Origin: Enterobacterales bacterium | GTDB taxonomy: Bacteria > Pseudomonadota > Gammaproteobacteria > Enterobacterales > Kangiellaceae | Reading direction: 5' to 3' | Assembly: GCA_030949565.1 (NCBI GenBank) | Contig: JAUZSK010000051.1 | Span: forward strand, 62,001 to 126,000 | DNA: 64,000 nucleotides | In this document: positions 26,420 through 37,656 of the stretch, in pieces | How the letters are laid out: the number at the start of each line of letters is the position of its first letter | Numbering within the stretch: the stretch's first letter is position 1 | Program-made: the position numbers and the translations under genes | The notes under the pieces: model-generated | The model's input: the letters and a program-made list of their open reading frames with translations, nothing else | What the model was told of the DNA's origin: nothing | Databases searched by the model: none

Positions 26420-27610
26420 TCAAAATAAAGAACCAAACCACCGTGCAACCTTGTCCGACATACGACCAAAGAATCCCGCTTCTTTCACTTCTTCAAGTGC
26501 GACTAACGGATATTCAGCAATGGTTTTATCATTGATAGTAAAAAATATTTTTCCTATAAATTGTCCTTTATTAATGGGAGCTTCAATGTCTTTTTCAACC
26601 ACGTAGCGAGCTTTAATCTTTTTGGCACTACCTCTTGGTATGGTTAAATAAATATCTTTTGCAATACCAAGACTGATCTTTTCTTTATCTCCCATCCAAA
26701 TTTTTTGTTGGTGCAGCTTTTTACCCGCTTGCAAAGGGTTAACTGTTTCAAAAAAACGAAATCCATAAGCCAAGAGTTTTTTACTTTCATTTTTTCGAGC
26801 TCGCTTACTCTTCGTACCCATCACTACCGATACAAGCCGCATACTATTTTTTATAGCCGATGAAACTAGGCAATAGCCTGCGGCATCAGTATGTCCTGTT
26901 TTAATACCGTCAACCTTCATACTTTCATCCCAGAGTAGAGAATTGCGATTGGGTTGCTTTATCGCATTGAAGGTGAACCATTTTTCTTTATAGTATTTGT
27001 ATTCGCTGGGGAAATCACGAATCATTGCAGCAGCTAGAATAGCCAAATCTTTTGCCGTAGAGGTATGTCCATCAGCGGGCAAACCATTAGAGTTTACAAA
27101 ATGGGTATTCAGCATACCGAGTCTGACGGCATGTTGATTCATCAATTTTGCAAAAACATCCTCGCTACCGGCAATATGTTCCGCTAACGCCACCGATGCA
27201 TCATTACCTGATTGAATAATGACACCTTTAAGTAAATCTTCAACTGATACCTCGGTATTGACTTCAACCCAAGTAAGAGAACTACCTTTAAATAAGGGGT
27301 TTTGAGCCCATGCATTCTCACTAATATGGACCATGTCTGCTAACTTGAGATTGCCCGATTCTATTTCGGCTGAAACCACATAACTAGTCATCATTTTAGT
27401 GAGACTAGCCGGCGGCAAAGGCATGTCCGCATTATGTTCGGCGATAATTTTACCGCTATGAAAGTCCATAACTATATAGGATTTGGCGGACAATTCTGGC
27501 GCAGCGGGTGTAATTGCTTGAGCAAAACCGAACATAAAAGAGAGCATAAAGACTAAGCCGATTAGGCTATGCTTTACGGTTTGTGGAGTTTTTCTGCCTA
27601 ATTTAAACAA
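26420..27610 (-). CDS. dacA: D-alanyl-D-alanine carboxypeptidase (PBP5/6 type)
   Basis: Trims the terminal D-Ala from peptidoglycan stem peptides in the periplasm. 396 residues with a signal peptide (LIGLVFMLSFMFGFAQA), the catalytic motifs SxxK (PASLTKMM), SxN (QSGNDASVAL) and KTG (GIKTGHTDAAGYC), the PBP5 C-terminal beta domain, and an amphipathic membrane anchor at the end (SDKVARWFGSLF). The gene order rlpA-dacA-ybeD-lipB is conserved. Frame intact, unlike its three upstream neighbours. Confidence 0.95.
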   Translation of the reverse strand: MFKLGRKTPQTVKHSLIGLVFMLSFMFGFAQAITPAAPELSAKSYIVMDFHSGKIIAEHNADMPLPPASLTKMMTSYVVSAEIESGNLKLADMVHISENAWAQNPLFKGSSLTWVEVNTEVSVEDLLKGVIIQSGNDASVALAEHIAGSEDVFAKLMNQHAVRLGMLNTHFVNSNGLPADGHTSTAKDLAILAAAMIRDFPSEYKYYKEKWFTFNAIKQPNRNSLLWDESMKVDGIKTGHTDAAGYCLVSSAIKNSMRLVSVVMGTKSKRARKNESKKLLAYGFRFFETVNPLQAGKKLHQQKIWMGDKEKISLGIAKDIYLTIPRGSAKKIKARYVVEKDIEAPINKGQFIGKIFFTINDKTIAEYPLVALEEVKEAGFFGRMSDKVARWFGSLF

Positions 27611-27765
27611 TGCTGACTTACCTTAATTAATATGATCGTTTGAAGCGGTTAATCGAAATTTTTAGCCTGATAATATATCTTCTACCAACTAATTGCGCGG
27701 ATTATACCACTATTTGACCAACACAATAGTCCGAAACACTAATAAAATAGGGGTTATAAGGCTTT

Positions 27766-28681
27766 CTATTCTTGATAGACAATACTTGGTTTACCGAGTT
27801 CTGTATGTTTGATAGTTTCAACCAGCTTGTTAGCCATGGAAAGATCATCAACTGGTCCAATTCTTACGCGATATAGTTTCTTACCGGATCGCTGAATCAA
27901 GCTGATTTTAACCGGTAATTGAATTTCGCGAGCAAGAATTTTCTGCAGGGTTTCAGCTCGCTGACGGCTAGAATAAGCACCTACTTGAACAAAGCGCTTT
28001 CTGTCACTTTGGCCTTTATTTGATGCCATTAAGAGCGGTTTAGTCTTCACTTGTCCCAAAACTGATATAGGCCGTTTGGTCGAAGGTCTTGAATTAGAAT
28101 GCAATGTTGTTTGAGAATCAAAACCAATGCTTTCAATTGAAACGTTTGCTGTTCCTTTTTCAGCCATGCCCAATTTATAGGCCGCTGCGTAAGAAAGGTC
28201 AATAATTCGTGACTTGATAAAGGGACCTCGATCGTTCACTCTAACAATTATTTCACGCCCATTATCATGATTAGTCACTTTAACATAACAGGGTATTGGC
28301 AGCGTTTTATGCGCCGCAGTTAGTTTTAACATATCATAGGTTTCACCACTGGAGGTTCGGCGCCCATGAAAATTTGAACCGTACCAGCTAGCGACACCTT
28401 TTTGTTTAAAATGATTGGCGCTTGGAAGAACGTGGTACACCTGACCATAGACTTCATAGCTTTTGGGGTTGCCGTAACGACTGGGAGATACTGCTCTAGG
28501 CACAGCAGGCTTAACCTGCGTCCAATCGACCGGTCCTTTTGGCCCGGCATCAACTTGCCCAGTTTTTTTTATTCGCACAAGAGAACAAAATGACAAGTAG
28601 CAATACAGAAAATACCGCTTTCAAGCAAATACCGAGTGGTTGAAAAAAGTTAAGAATTTTGGCTGATGATAGCTGTTTCAT
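27766..28681 (-). pseudogene. rlpA: RlpA septal-ring lipoprotein / lytic transglycosylase, frameshifted in an A8 tract
   Basis: The track ORF (27766-28596) contains the double-psi beta-barrel domain (GVASWYGSNFHGRRTSSGETYDM, VKVTNHDNGREIIVRVNDRGPF) and a C-terminal SPOR domain (RFVQVGAYSSRQRAETLQ). It begins from a TTG and lacks any export signal. In another frame, an ATG at 28681 with GAGGA upstream encodes MKQLSSAKI..., ending in the lipobox ILFSCAN. Removing one A from the A8 run at about 28563-28570 joins the two as CANKKTGQVDAG. Hence a full lipoprotein gene with a one-base insertion. Either a sequencing artefact or a slippage-prone switch. RlpA cleaves naked glycan strands at the septum. 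Confidence 0.85.
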
Positions 28682-28704
28682 TTCCTCAAATATCTTGTAT
28701 GTTA

Positions 28705-29828
28705 TTATCCGGGTAACAGTTTTTTATGTGTTTGAATACCCATTAATATGCCGAAGGATGCCATTAAAGTTACCATGGAGGTACCGCCATAACTGACCAA
28801 GGGTAGAGGCAGACCAACCACAGGTAAAATTCCCGTCACCATGCCTATATTCACGAAAACATAGACAAAAAAGGTTAAAGTAATCGCGCCTGCAAGTAAT
28901 CGGGTGTAGGTATCTTGAGCATTGATGGCAATTAAAAAACCTCTACCAATAATCCAAAGATAAATACTTATTAGTAATAATACACCATAAAAACCAAATT
29001 CTTCACCTAATACCGCAAAAATGAAGTCTGTATTTCTTTCGGGTAAAAATTCCAATTGTGACTGCGTGCCTTCTAACCATCCTTTGCCATTCATTCCGCC
29101 TGAACCAATGGCTATTTCTGATTGGATAATGTGATAACCGCTCCCTAAACGATCTTTTTCAGGATCTAAGAAGGTTAAGACCCTCTGCTTTTGATAGGGT
29201 TGCATCACAAAAATCCAGTGAATTGGTGCATAGACTACGACCACCAAAAAACAAGAGAGTAAAATACGCCAGCTAATTCCCGCCAAAAAAATGACAAAAG
29301 CGCCAGAACTTGCAATAAGAATAGCGGTGCCCAAGTCCGGTTGAATTAATATCAAATAACTAGGAATACCGATTAGAATAGCCGCTACAAACAATTCCCT
29401 TAAATTCGGTGGCAATTTACGTTCACTAAAATACCAAGCGACCATCATTGGAACAGCTATCTTCATAATTTCCGATGGTTGAAAGCGGAAAAAGCCTAGA
29501 TTAAGCCAACGTTGCGCACCTTTGCCCATTTGCCCAAAAACAATCACCATCAATAAGAGAATAATACCACCGGCAAAAATAAAAGGCGTCCAAGTTTTGT
29601 AAATTCTCGGTGGGATCCACGCCATAAAAAACATGGCGCCGAAGGCAACCGCGAGACGAATAATTTGCCTCTGCAATTGTGACATATTTTCTCCAGAAGC
29701 ACTGTATAGGATAATCAAACCAAATCCCATCAGGACTAGCAACCAGCCAACAAGGGTAAATCTAAATGCAGCCTCATGGCTAGAGACTTACGCCGTTGAT
29801 AAGCAAAATCACTTTCTAGATAGGTCAT
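28705..29828 (-). pseudogene. rodA: RodA peptidoglycan glycosyltransferase (SEDS), one-base frameshift near the N-terminus
   Basis: The bulk (28705-29742) is a clear SEDS protein: GSGGMNGKGWLEGTQSQLEFLPERNTDFIFAV, LPLPLVSYGGTSM and about ten membrane helices. The true start is the ATG at 29828 (MTYLESDFAYQRR), overlapping the mrdA stop as ATGA. Its frame stops after LPLLAG because one base is missing near 29741 (GGTTGCTAG where GGTTTGCTAG would read through to LLVLMGFG). With PBP2 it builds the lateral wall of rod-shaped cells. Probable sequencing error, given the family's importance, but see the finding on the whole cluster. Confidence 0.88.
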
Positions 29829-31706
29829 GGCTTAGTGCTCCCATTAAAATAAGCATCAAACACTTTGCGCGCAACTGGCGCTGCGCTTTCTCCTCCATGA
29901 CCACCATTTTCAGCCACTACCACTATCGCTACTTCAGGTTGTTTGATTGGTGCATAGCCGACATAAATTGCATTATCGTGATATTTTTTATCAATTTTAC
30001 TAGCGTCATAAACTCTATCTTCATTTAATTTTCTCAATTGTACTGTACCGGTTTTTCCGGCCGATTGATAACTAGCGCCAGCAAATGCTTTTTTTGCCGT
30101 ACCCCAAGGATAGCGAGTAACTTCCTCCATCGCTGTACGTACAATTTTTTAAGTTTTTTCCATCCCCAAAGTCAACTTGATTTTTAGCCATGGTTGCAGG
30201 TTTCGTAACCCATTGACCCTTTATTTTTTCATTGGTCACTAAACGTAGATTATATCGATGCTCGCCATTGGCTAGAACCGCAATAGCATTAACCAATTGC
30301 AATGGTGTCGCATTCCAGTAACCTTGACCAATACCAGTGATGACCGTTTCACCGGGAAACCAATCAATTCCTCGTTGTGATTTTTTCCATTGGCGCGACG
30401 GCATAATCCCCGTCAATTCTTCTCCCATATCAATACCAGTGGACACGCCAAATCCAAAACCTTCCATACTTTTTGATATTAAATCTATTCCCATCTTGTA
30501 GGCCAGCTCATAAAAAAACGGATCGCAAGATTGAGTAATCGCTTTTGCGACTTTTACCTTGTCGCCATGACCTCTTGGCGTCCAATCATGGTAAATTCTT
30601 TCTTCTTTATTAGGTATTACCCAATAGCCTGGATCTTTGATACTTGTATTTTTATTAATAGTTTTACTTTGTAAACCAGCGAAAGCGAGCATAGGTTTAA
30701 TCGTCGACCCTGGAGAATATAAACCTCGAAGAGCTCGATTGAATAAAGGGTGAGCCTTAGAGTTAATTAATTTTGCATAATCTTTTTGAGAGATGCCTGT
30801 CACAAACTCATTTGGATCATAACCTGGGTTACTGACTAACGCTAAATTTCGCCATTACGTGGATCAACCACAATAACAGAACCTCTAAATCCTTCAATCG
30901 CTTTAGTAGCCGCCAGTTGTATATTTATGTCGATAGAAAGGCGCAAATTATGCCCTGGAATTGGTGGCGTTTCGTTAAGAGGCTGACCAATTACTCTACC
31001 CTGAACATCGATCTCAACAGTACGACTACCAATTTTTCCATGCAGAACTTCTTCATAAAATTTTTTCTAGGCCGACTTTGCCAATATATCGAGTCGCTTT
31101 GTAATTAGACTGGTCAATGCGTTTCAGATCTTGATCATTTATTTGCCTTACCGAGCCAATAGCATGAACAATTTTTTTGCCAAAAGGATAATACCTGACC
31201 AGTCGCGCCTCAATATGAACGCCTTTGAGTTGGTGTCCATTAACTGAAAATATAGCCACTTCTTTTTCACTAAGGCGCGTTCTTAATACCACGCTTTTAA
31301 AACGCCGCTTTCCTTTAAGACGTTTTTTAAAACGCAGAATATCCTCATCACTAATAAGCTCTAAACCACGCATGATGTGCAATTCTTGTTCGAGATTTGT
31401 GGCTTGTTCGGGAATGATTTCGAGTGAATAAATTGACCTGTTTTCAGCTAATAACACGCCGTTGCGGTCATAGATTAATCCCCTATTGGGTGCGACGCTC
31501 TGTACACTGATCCGGTTATTATTGGAGCGTGTTTGAAAATCATCATAACGTATAACTTGTAGATACCAGCCACGAGATAACAGCACCATCATTAAAATAA
31601 TAACGACGACAAAAGCAAACATGCTACGAGAAGCCAAAATCTGCTTTTCGTTACGATGGTCTTTAAACGCAAAACTACTTCGTATATGATTAGTATTTTT
31701 TAGCAT
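29825..31706 (-). pseudogene. mrdA: Penicillin-binding protein 2 (PBP2), split by three one-base frameshifts
   Basis: The reading frame is spread over three track ORFs plus an uncovered stretch: the N-terminal anchor and dimerisation domain (31053-31706, MLKNTNHIRSS..., RGLIYDRNGVLLAENR), a middle part with the catalytic SxxK (SPGSTIKP), and a C-terminal part with the KTG motif (SAGKTGTVQL). Shifts lie at about 31061-31066 (extra base in a T6/A6 run), 30844-30849 (one base short) and 30145-30150 (extra base in a T6/A6 run). Correcting each restores a continuous PBP2 of normal size (~625 residues). Transpeptidase of lateral wall synthesis, anchored in the inner membrane, acting with RodA. Confidence 0.88.
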
Positions 31707-31724
31707 AGTGCCAAATGTTTCGCC

Positions 31725-32195
31725 CTATTCTCGGTGGTAGGGATGATTAACCGTGATGCTCCATGCTCGATAGATAGCCTCGGCCAACACCACACGTGCC
31801 AATGGATGCGGAAAAGTTAACGCTGACAAAGACCAAGATTGCTGCGCTCGTTTCAAGCAAGCTTGAGATAAACCGTCTGGGCCGCCAACTAGCAGCGCAA
31901 TATTACAGCCTTTGCCTTGCCAATTTTCTATTTCTTTAGCCAGCTTCTCGGTGGTCCAGCTAGCACCATTAACGTCTAACGCAACCACCCAATCTGACGC
32001 TGCAATGGCTTTAAGAATCAGCTCACCTTCTTGTTCACACCACTTGTTTGCCAGTTGGTTCTTGCTTCTTTTAGCTGCCGCAATCTCAATAAGTTCCAAT
32101 TGGCAATCTTTGGGTAAACGCTGAGCATAGGTATGAAATGCTTGCTCTACCCATTGAGGCATTTTATGTCCAACGGCTATTAACTTAATCTTCAT
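31725..32195 (-). CDS. rlmH: 23S rRNA pseudouridine(1915) N3-methyltransferase
   Basis: 156 residues, SPOUT methyltransferase fold. It starts MKIKLIAVGHKMPQWV, has the SAM-binding knot LLVGGPDGLS and the conserved C-terminal LTFPHPLARVVLAEAIYRAWSI...HPYHRE. It modifies m3-psi1915 in helix 69 of 23S rRNA. It lies directly upstream of mrdA (18-nt gap) and downstream of rsfS, the common gammaproteobacterial order. Intact. Confidence 0.96.
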   Translation of the reverse strand: MKIKLIAVGHKMPQWVEQAFHTYAQRLPKDCQLELIEIAAAKRSKNQLANKWCEQEGELILKAIAASDWVVALDVNGASWTTEKLAKEIENWQGKGCNIALLVGGPDGLSQACLKRAQQSWSLSALTFPHPLARVVLAEAIYRAWSITVNHPYHRE

Positions 32196-32254
32196 TCACT
32201 TAAAATCCGAACTTGATGTGACCTAGACATTTTGAATAAATCATGGTCTAAGGA

Positions 32255-32572
32255 CTACTGCCAAAGTTTTTCTAATTGATAATATTCACGGCTAGAAGGC
32301 TGCATAATATGAACAATAACGTCGCCACAATCGACCAGTATCCATTCAGACGCATCCTCACCTTCAACTCCAATAGGTGGGCGATCATTTTCTTTAAGGC
32401 TTTTGATTAGTAATATAGCAATGGATTTAACATGCCTAGATGAGGTTCCACTGGCAATGATCATATAGTCAGTGATGCTACTATCATCAGGCATTTCAAT
32501 CACAGTGATGTCTTTCGCTTTAATTTCTTCCAATTGTTGTAGGACAAAATCTTTTAAGGTGTCATTTTTCAT
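32255..32572 (-). CDS. rsfS: Ribosome silencing factor RsfS
   Basis: 105 residues of the RsfS/YbeB/Iojap family: KAKDITVIEMPDDSSITDYMIIASGTSSRHVKSIA, and later GEDASEWILVDCGDVIVHIM. It binds ribosomal protein L14 and blocks subunit joining under nutrient limitation. It follows nadD by 13 nt, in the conserved nadD-rsfS-rlmH order. Confidence 0.95.
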   Translation of the reverse strand: MKNDTLKDFVLQQLEEIKAKDITVIEMPDDSSITDYMIIASGTSSRHVKSIAILLIKSLKENDRPPIGVEGEDASEWILVDCGDVIVHIMQPSSREYYQLEKLWQ

Positions 32573-32585
32573 TAATGGGTTACTC

Positions 32586-33257
32586 TTACCTATAAATTGA
32601 GTGGGTTTGTATATAGTTTTCTACCTCGAGAGGCAATTGTCTATATTGATTCATTTGTATTGCATTTTTTTTGCTTTTGGAAGCCTTGGCACCTGCTCGG
32701 ATCTGACTCGAAGAAACATTTTCCTCGATATCTTGCAATCGGTAATATTTACCTTGCCTGTGCTCCGAAAATTGTTGCCAGCTATCCACCGAAATAAAAC
32801 TTATTTCGGCCATTATTTGTTCAAGTTTATCAACCGAATAGCCTGGCCGATTGATCACTAGGCAGTGACAAAATTGATGTAGCTGTTCACTCTTATGCCA
32901 TTGTTTCAACTCCGATAAATTATCGTCCCCGATCACTAGCACAAAATGATGTTCAGGATAATCGTTTCTCAAACTTTTTAGCGTTTCTATAGTATAGCTT
33001 GGTCCTGATCTTTTACCTTCTCTTGGATCAACCACCAATTGAGGTATTTTTGAACTAATTAATTTAAGCATTTCGAGGCGCTGCTCAAAACTGGCAGAAT
33101 TTGGTTTTTTAAGTGCCGGAGTCGAGCAAGGCAATAGCCGTATCGGCCAGTCACTCGCTAAACGTCTTAAACGGTTGATAATCGTCAAATGGCCCATATG
33201 AATAGGGTCAAAGCTACCACCAAAAAGCCATTGCATATGACTAGTATGAACTGACAT
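32586..33257 (-). CDS. nadD: Nicotinate-nucleotide adenylyltransferase
   Basis: Adds AMP to nicotinate mononucleotide in NAD synthesis. 223 residues with the nucleotidyltransferase motif GGSFDPIHMGHLTI, the FVLVIGDDNL segment and the C-terminal SSSQIRAG. Two starts are possible: ATG 33257 (MSVHTSHMQW) or ATG 33236 (MQWLFGGSF). The latter is nearer the family N-terminus. Located between holA and rsfS. Confidence 0.95.
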   Translation of the reverse strand: MSVHTSHMQWLFGGSFDPIHMGHLTIINRLRRLASDWPIRLLPCSTPALKKPNSASFEQRLEMLKLISSKIPQLVVDPREGKRSGPSYTIETLKSLRNDYPEHHFVLVIGDDNLSELKQWHKSEQLHQFCHCLVINRPGYSVDKLEQIMAEISFISVDSWQQFSEHRQGKYYRLQDIEENVSSSQIRAGAKASKSKKNAIQMNQYRQLPLEVENYIQTHSIYR

Positions 33258-33281
33258 TATCGGACCAAAATAGTAAACTTA

Positions 33282-34259
33282 TCACTTGGCATTCCATATT
33301 CGCTTACCGCTAAGTAACCATAAACAGGATTCCATCTCTCGCCAAATGTCGCCTTTTTCTTGACCTTTTATCATGCGGTCCAAAAAAGCAAATCGGATCA
33401 ATATTTTCTGAAAAAGCACCAGAGGTAAACTTTGGGTGGCTTTGTTAATAGCGAGCTTAGTATCTCCCCAAACCCTATTTTGATTAAGGATGCTATCTGC
33501 CGACTGATTTTTTTGTTTTGCCTGCGATACCTGTGAACAAATTCTCACGCTTCTCGAAAGAGCTGAAAGTACAAGAATAGGATGCAGCGATTCCTGTTTA
33601 ACCGAGTTTAAAATTCTTACTGCTTTCTCGCCATTACCCAACAATGCTTGGTCGCAACACTGAAAGACGCTATAGCGACTCGAATCAGAAATCACTGCTG
33701 TAAGCCGATCTAAGCCGATCGCCTGACTTGGGTACAATATCGCCAGTTTGTTAATGGCTTGACTGGCAGCGAGTAAATTTCCTTCTGTTTGCTCGGCTAA
33801 CAATAAAGCAGCATCCGCCTCTAGCTGAACCGATTCATTTTTTGCTCGTTGCATAATCCAATATTGATACTGATTAGAATTTGGTGGATAAATAACTTCG
33901 ACCGACGCGACTTGACTAAGCGATTTAAACCACTTTGCCGACAGTTGTTTTTTTAATAAAAGCGGTAAACGAATTAAATAGCGATTGTCTTCATTCGCAT
34001 GACTGGTTAACTCGACTAAAACTTTTTTGGCTTGAGTATCGGGTACCGAAGAAAAACGGATGTCAAAAAGCTGAGCCTGAGCAAATAAAGACAAACTCTG
34101 ACTGGCATAAATCATCTCATCCCAATTAAAGGACTTTCCAACATCAACGATTTGTCGGTCCAGTTCATTATTTTGAGCGATTGAGGCAATTATTTTATCG
34201 CAAGCTTCTTGCTGCAAAAGCACCTCATCACTCACAATAATATAGACCAATTGCGCCAT
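33282..34259 (-). CDS. holA: DNA polymerase III delta subunit
   Basis: 325 residues, matching HolA: the wrench subunit of the clamp loader that opens the beta clamp. Typical segments are VYIIVSDEVLLQQEACDKI, the IYPPNSNQYQYWI region, EQTEGNLLAASQAINKLAILYP and a C-terminal helical LIRFAFLDRMIKGQEKG. It starts 2 nt after the lptE stop. Intact. Confidence 0.94.
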   Translation of the reverse strand: MAQLVYIIVSDEVLLQQEACDKIIASIAQNNELDRQIVDVGKSFNWDEMIYASQSLSLFAQAQLFDIRFSSVPDTQAKKVLVELTSHANEDNRYLIRLPLLLKKQLSAKWFKSLSQVASVEVIYPPNSNQYQYWIMQRAKNESVQLEADAALLLAEQTEGNLLAASQAINKLAILYPSQAIGLDRLTAVISDSSRYSVFQCCDQALLGNGEKAVRILNSVKQESLHPILVLSALSRSVRICSQVSQAKQKNQSADSILNQNRVWGDTKLAINKATQSLPLVLFQKILIRFAFLDRMIKGQEKGDIWREMESCLWLLSGKRIWNAK

Positions 34260-34261
34260 GC

Positions 34262-34819
34262 TTACCCTTGCTTCTCATTGCTTAATTGTACAGCAATTAT
34301 TTGATTGAGCTGTGCCAAAACCTTGTCGGTCATTTTTTGATATAATTGTTGATGAATCATCTTCAACTCAGCTCGCTTACCAATAACATCATTGGCATCA
34401 ATATAAACACTCTGCTGCAGTTGATGGCTAAAACTATATTGGTCCAATAATTCATCCTCAAACTTTTGTTCTGTTTGCTTGGGTAGTATTAAATATTTTG
34501 TAAATAAGCTGACTTCAAATTCATTGTTGCGACCTAAGTCATCAATGCCAATCGCTTTTTGTTGTATTTTGATATTAATAATCATTAATTGGTAGTCCGC
34601 ATTATCAGCTTCTTTTGTAATAGAAAATTGCGCCTGCTGGAGTGCGAGGGTTATTTGCTTGGCAAATGATTGTCCAATATTGCTAGAAGGCACATAAATC
34701 ACGGTATCGGAATTATCTACCGTTAATTTATGATCAGACTGTCCACGCAAGTGAAAGCCACATCCACTTAATATCAGTAGCGTTAAATAGCATAATAGAA
34801 ATCGAATCAATGGTTTCAA
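34262..34819 (-). CDS. lptE: LPS-assembly lipoprotein LptE
   Basis: 185 residues with a lipobox (LLILSGC) followed by GFHLRGQ, the hallmark N-terminus of LptE (RlpB). It forms the outer-membrane LPS translocon plug with LptD. The remaining beta/alpha pattern and length fit. It lies between leuS and holA as in other gammaproteobacteria. Confidence 0.93.
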   Translation of the reverse strand: MKPLIRFLLCYLTLLILSGCGFHLRGQSDHKLTVDNSDTVIYVPSSNIGQSFAKQITLALQQAQFSITKEADNADYQLMIINIKIQQKAIGIDDLGRNNEFEVSLFTKYLILPKQTEQKFEDELLDQYSFSHQLQQSVYIDANDVIGKRAELKMIHQQLYQKMTDKVLAQLNQIIAVQLSNEKQG

Positions 34820-34849
34820 TGGTTACTCCTCTTATTGCTTTAAGAACCC

Positions 34850-37462
34850 TTAGTTGGCCACAATATTAATCAAGCGACCCGGTACAAGAATCACTTTTCG
34901 GATATTTTTATCCTGAATAAACTTAGTCACATTCGGATCTTCTAAAGCTAACTTTTCAATACTTTCTTTATCGGCATCCGCTGACACCTCAATTTTGCCT
35001 CGGGTTTTACCATTAACTTGAAGAATGATTAACACCTCATCTTTGGCTAACGAATCGGCATCACATTGCGGCCACTGGGCATCAATAATTAGTTGCTCAT
35101 TGCCGGCTAATCGCCATAATTCTTGGCACAGATGAGGCACCACCGGAGATAGTAGTAAAACGCTGCAATCTAATGCATGTTTAACTAGACTTTTATCGAT
35201 ATCACTTTCTATTTTGAACTTAGCCACAGAATTAATCAGTTCCATCACCGCTGAAATGGCGGTATTAAATGAATGGCGACGCTCAAAATCATCGGTGACT
35301 TTAACGATGGTTTGGTTACTTTTTCGATACAATTCTTTTTGCATTTTGGAAAGACTGTCTAAATTGATTTCGCAAGCCGGAATCAATGCATTTTCAACAT
35401 AGAGTTTCCAGAGGCGTTTTAAAAACTTATGCGAGCCATTCACACCATCATCACGCCATTCCAAAGTTTGATCGGGAGGTGAAGCAAACATAGTATACAA
35501 ACGCGAAGTATCAGCACCGTACTGATTGATTAAGGCTTGAGGATCAACCCCATTATTTTTTGATTTTGACATCTTTTCCATACCAGCCAAGATCACAGGT
35601 TCACCGGTTGATTTTAATTTGGCACTGACGGCCTTGCCTTTGGAGTCTTTTTCGACATCGACCTCTTCAATTGAATGGTACTGATTGGTACCTTTGCTAT
35701 CTTTGGTGACAAAGGTATCAGATAACACCATACCTTGAGTTAATAATCGTTTGGCCGGTTCATCCGAATCAACCAAACCTGCATCGCGCATGAGTTTATG
35801 AAAAAATCGAAAATACAGTAAATGCATGGTGGCATGTTCGATTCCACCGACATATTGATCAACCGGTAACCAATAGTTGGCTTCGTCACTATCCAGCATT
35901 GCAGTATCGCAATTGGGTGAGGTGTAACGCGCATAATACCAACTAGATTCCATAAAAGTATCAAAGGTATCCGTTTCTCTTTTACCTTTAATACCATCTA
36001 CCATAACATCTTGAAAATCAGGGTTATCAATTAGCGGCGAATTGGCACCATCTAACTTCAAGTCAATGGGTAATTCCACTGGAAATTCCTTAGCCGTAAC
36101 CATCTCACCATTTTCGAGTTTAATCATTGGAATAGGTGCGCCCCAAAATCTTTGCCGTGACACACCCCAATCTCTAATTCGATAATTCACCTGTCGTTTA
36201 CCAAGATTTTCTTGCTCCAGCCAATCAGCCATTTTTTGTAAAGCTTGGTCGGAAGAAAGACCATCAAAATCCGCCGAATTAATCAGTTCGCCTTTTTCGG
36301 TGAAGGCTTCTTTATCAATATCGCAGGCAAGTTTAGATGTCGCACTCGGCTGAATAACCTGTTTTATTTCAATGCCATATTTATGCGCGAATTCCCAATC
36401 TCGTTGGTCATGTCCAGGAACCGCCATAACCGCGCCCGAACCATAATCCATCAGTACAAAATTGGCGATCCAAATTTCAACCTTTTTCCCAGTCACTGGA
36501 TGCATCGCATAGATACCTGTCGCGATACCCTTTTTCTCCATCGTCGCGATATCAGCTTCTGCCGTGGTGCTTTGATTACATTCGGCAATAAATTTGGCGA
36601 TGGCTGGGTTTTGATTGGCTGCGGCAGCGGCAATAGGATGTTTGGCCGCCACCGCTAGATAGGTCACACCCATTAGCGTGTCTACACGAGTGGTATAGAT
36701 GGAAACATCCGACAACGGCTTAGCAAGAGTTTGGTGGCTAAGGCTAGATTGATCCAATGCAAACACCATTTCAACCCCTTCCGAGCGACCAATCCAATTT
36801 CTTTGCTGAGTTTTAACACTATCGGGCCAGCCATCCAAACCGTCAATACTGGAAAGTAGCTCTTCGGCATATTCTGTAATTCGCAAAAACCACTGATCAA
36901 TTTCTTTTTTCTCCACTGGCGTTTCACAGCGCCAACAAAGACCATCATGCACCTGCTCGTTAGCCAGAACGGTTTCATCTTTTGGGCACCAGTTAACCGC
37001 CGAGGTCTTTTTATAAGCCAGATCTTTTTCAATCAATTGAGTAAAGAACCACTGCTCCCACTTGTAATAATCAGGTTGGCAGGTGGTTACTTCACGCTCC
37101 CAGTCATAGGCAAAACCGAGGCTTTGTAGCTGTTTTTTCATGTAGGCTATATTTTCAACGGTCCAACTGTGTGGTTCGGCTTTATTTTTGATGGCCGCAT
37201 TTTCCGCTGGTAAGCCAAAAGCATCCCAACCCATGGGTTGTAATACGTTTTTTCCTTGCATACGCTGAAAACGAGAAATAACATCGCCGATAGTGTAGTT
37301 TCGCACGTGCCCCATATGTAACCGACCACTCGGATAAGGCAACATGGAGAGGCAATAGAATTTCTGCTTTGAAGCATCCTTAACCGCTTTAAAAACCTTT
37401 TTCTGGTTCCATAACTGTTGAACGTTTACTTCTATTTGTTGGGGATTGTATTCACTTTGCAT
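34850..37462 (-). CDS. leuS: Leucyl-tRNA synthetase
   Basis: 870 residues. Class I signature HIGH is present as HMGH in [19 protein letters not shown], with KMSKS in [13 protein letters not shown]. The CP1 editing domain (threonine-rich [28 protein letters not shown]) and the C-terminal [14 protein letters not shown] are intact. The 2.6-kb frame is uninterrupted. First gene of the long minus-strand cluster reaching lipA. Confidence 0.97.
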   Translation of the reverse strand: MQSEYNPQQIEVNVQQLWNQKKVFKAVKDASKQKFYCLSMLPYPSGRLHMGHVRNYTIGDVISRFQRMQGKNVLQPMGWDAFGLPAENAAIKNKAEPHSWTVENIAYMKKQLQSLGFAYDWEREVTTCQPDYYKWEQWFFTQLIEKDLAYKKTSAVNWCPKDETVLANEQVHDGLCWRCETPVEKKEIDQWFLRITEYAEELLSSIDGLDGWPDSVKTQQRNWIGRSEGVEMVFALDQSSLSHQTLAKPLSDVSIYTTRVDTLMGVTYLAVAAKHPIAAAAANQNPAIAKFIAECNQSTTAEADIATMEKKGIATGIYAMHPVTGKKVEIWIANFVLMDYGSGAVMAVPGHDQRDWEFAHKYGIEIKQVIQPSATSKLACDIDKEAFTEKGELINSADFDGLSSDQALQKMADWLEQENLGKRQVNYRIRDWGVSRQRFWGAPIPMIKLENGEMVTAKEFPVELPIDLKLDGANSPLIDNPDFQDVMVDGIKGKRETDTFDTFMESSWYYARYTSPNCDTAMLDSDEANYWLPVDQYVGGIEHATMHLLYFRFFHKLMRDAGLVDSDEPAKRLLTQGMVLSDTFVTKDSKGTNQYHSIEEVDVEKDSKGKAVSAKLKSTGEPVILAGMEKMSKSKNNGVDPQALINQYGADTSRLYTMFASPPDQTLEWRDDGVNGSHKFLKRLWKLYVENALIPACEINLDSLSKMQKELYRKSNQTIVKVTDDFERRHSFNTAISAVMELINSVAKFKIESDIDKSLVKHALDCSVLLLSPVVPHLCQELWRLAGNEQLIIDAQWPQCDADSLAKDEVLIILQVNGKTRGKIEVSADADKESIEKLALEDPNVTKFIQDKNIRKVILVPGRLINIVAN

Positions 37463-37656
37463 GCTTGTGGATCTCAGTGCCTTAAGGCTAATTTCTGTCG
37501 TTTCGTATCAAGTGCGTGAGTCTTTAACTTGGCACACTCTAAAAAACAGCAATTTTAACGATTTTCTGGGCTGAGGGACAGCAATAGCGACAATTTGAGG
37601 CAAATATAGAACCTTTTTTTGTTTGCTAACGTCTTATTTGATAAATAATCAACAAT

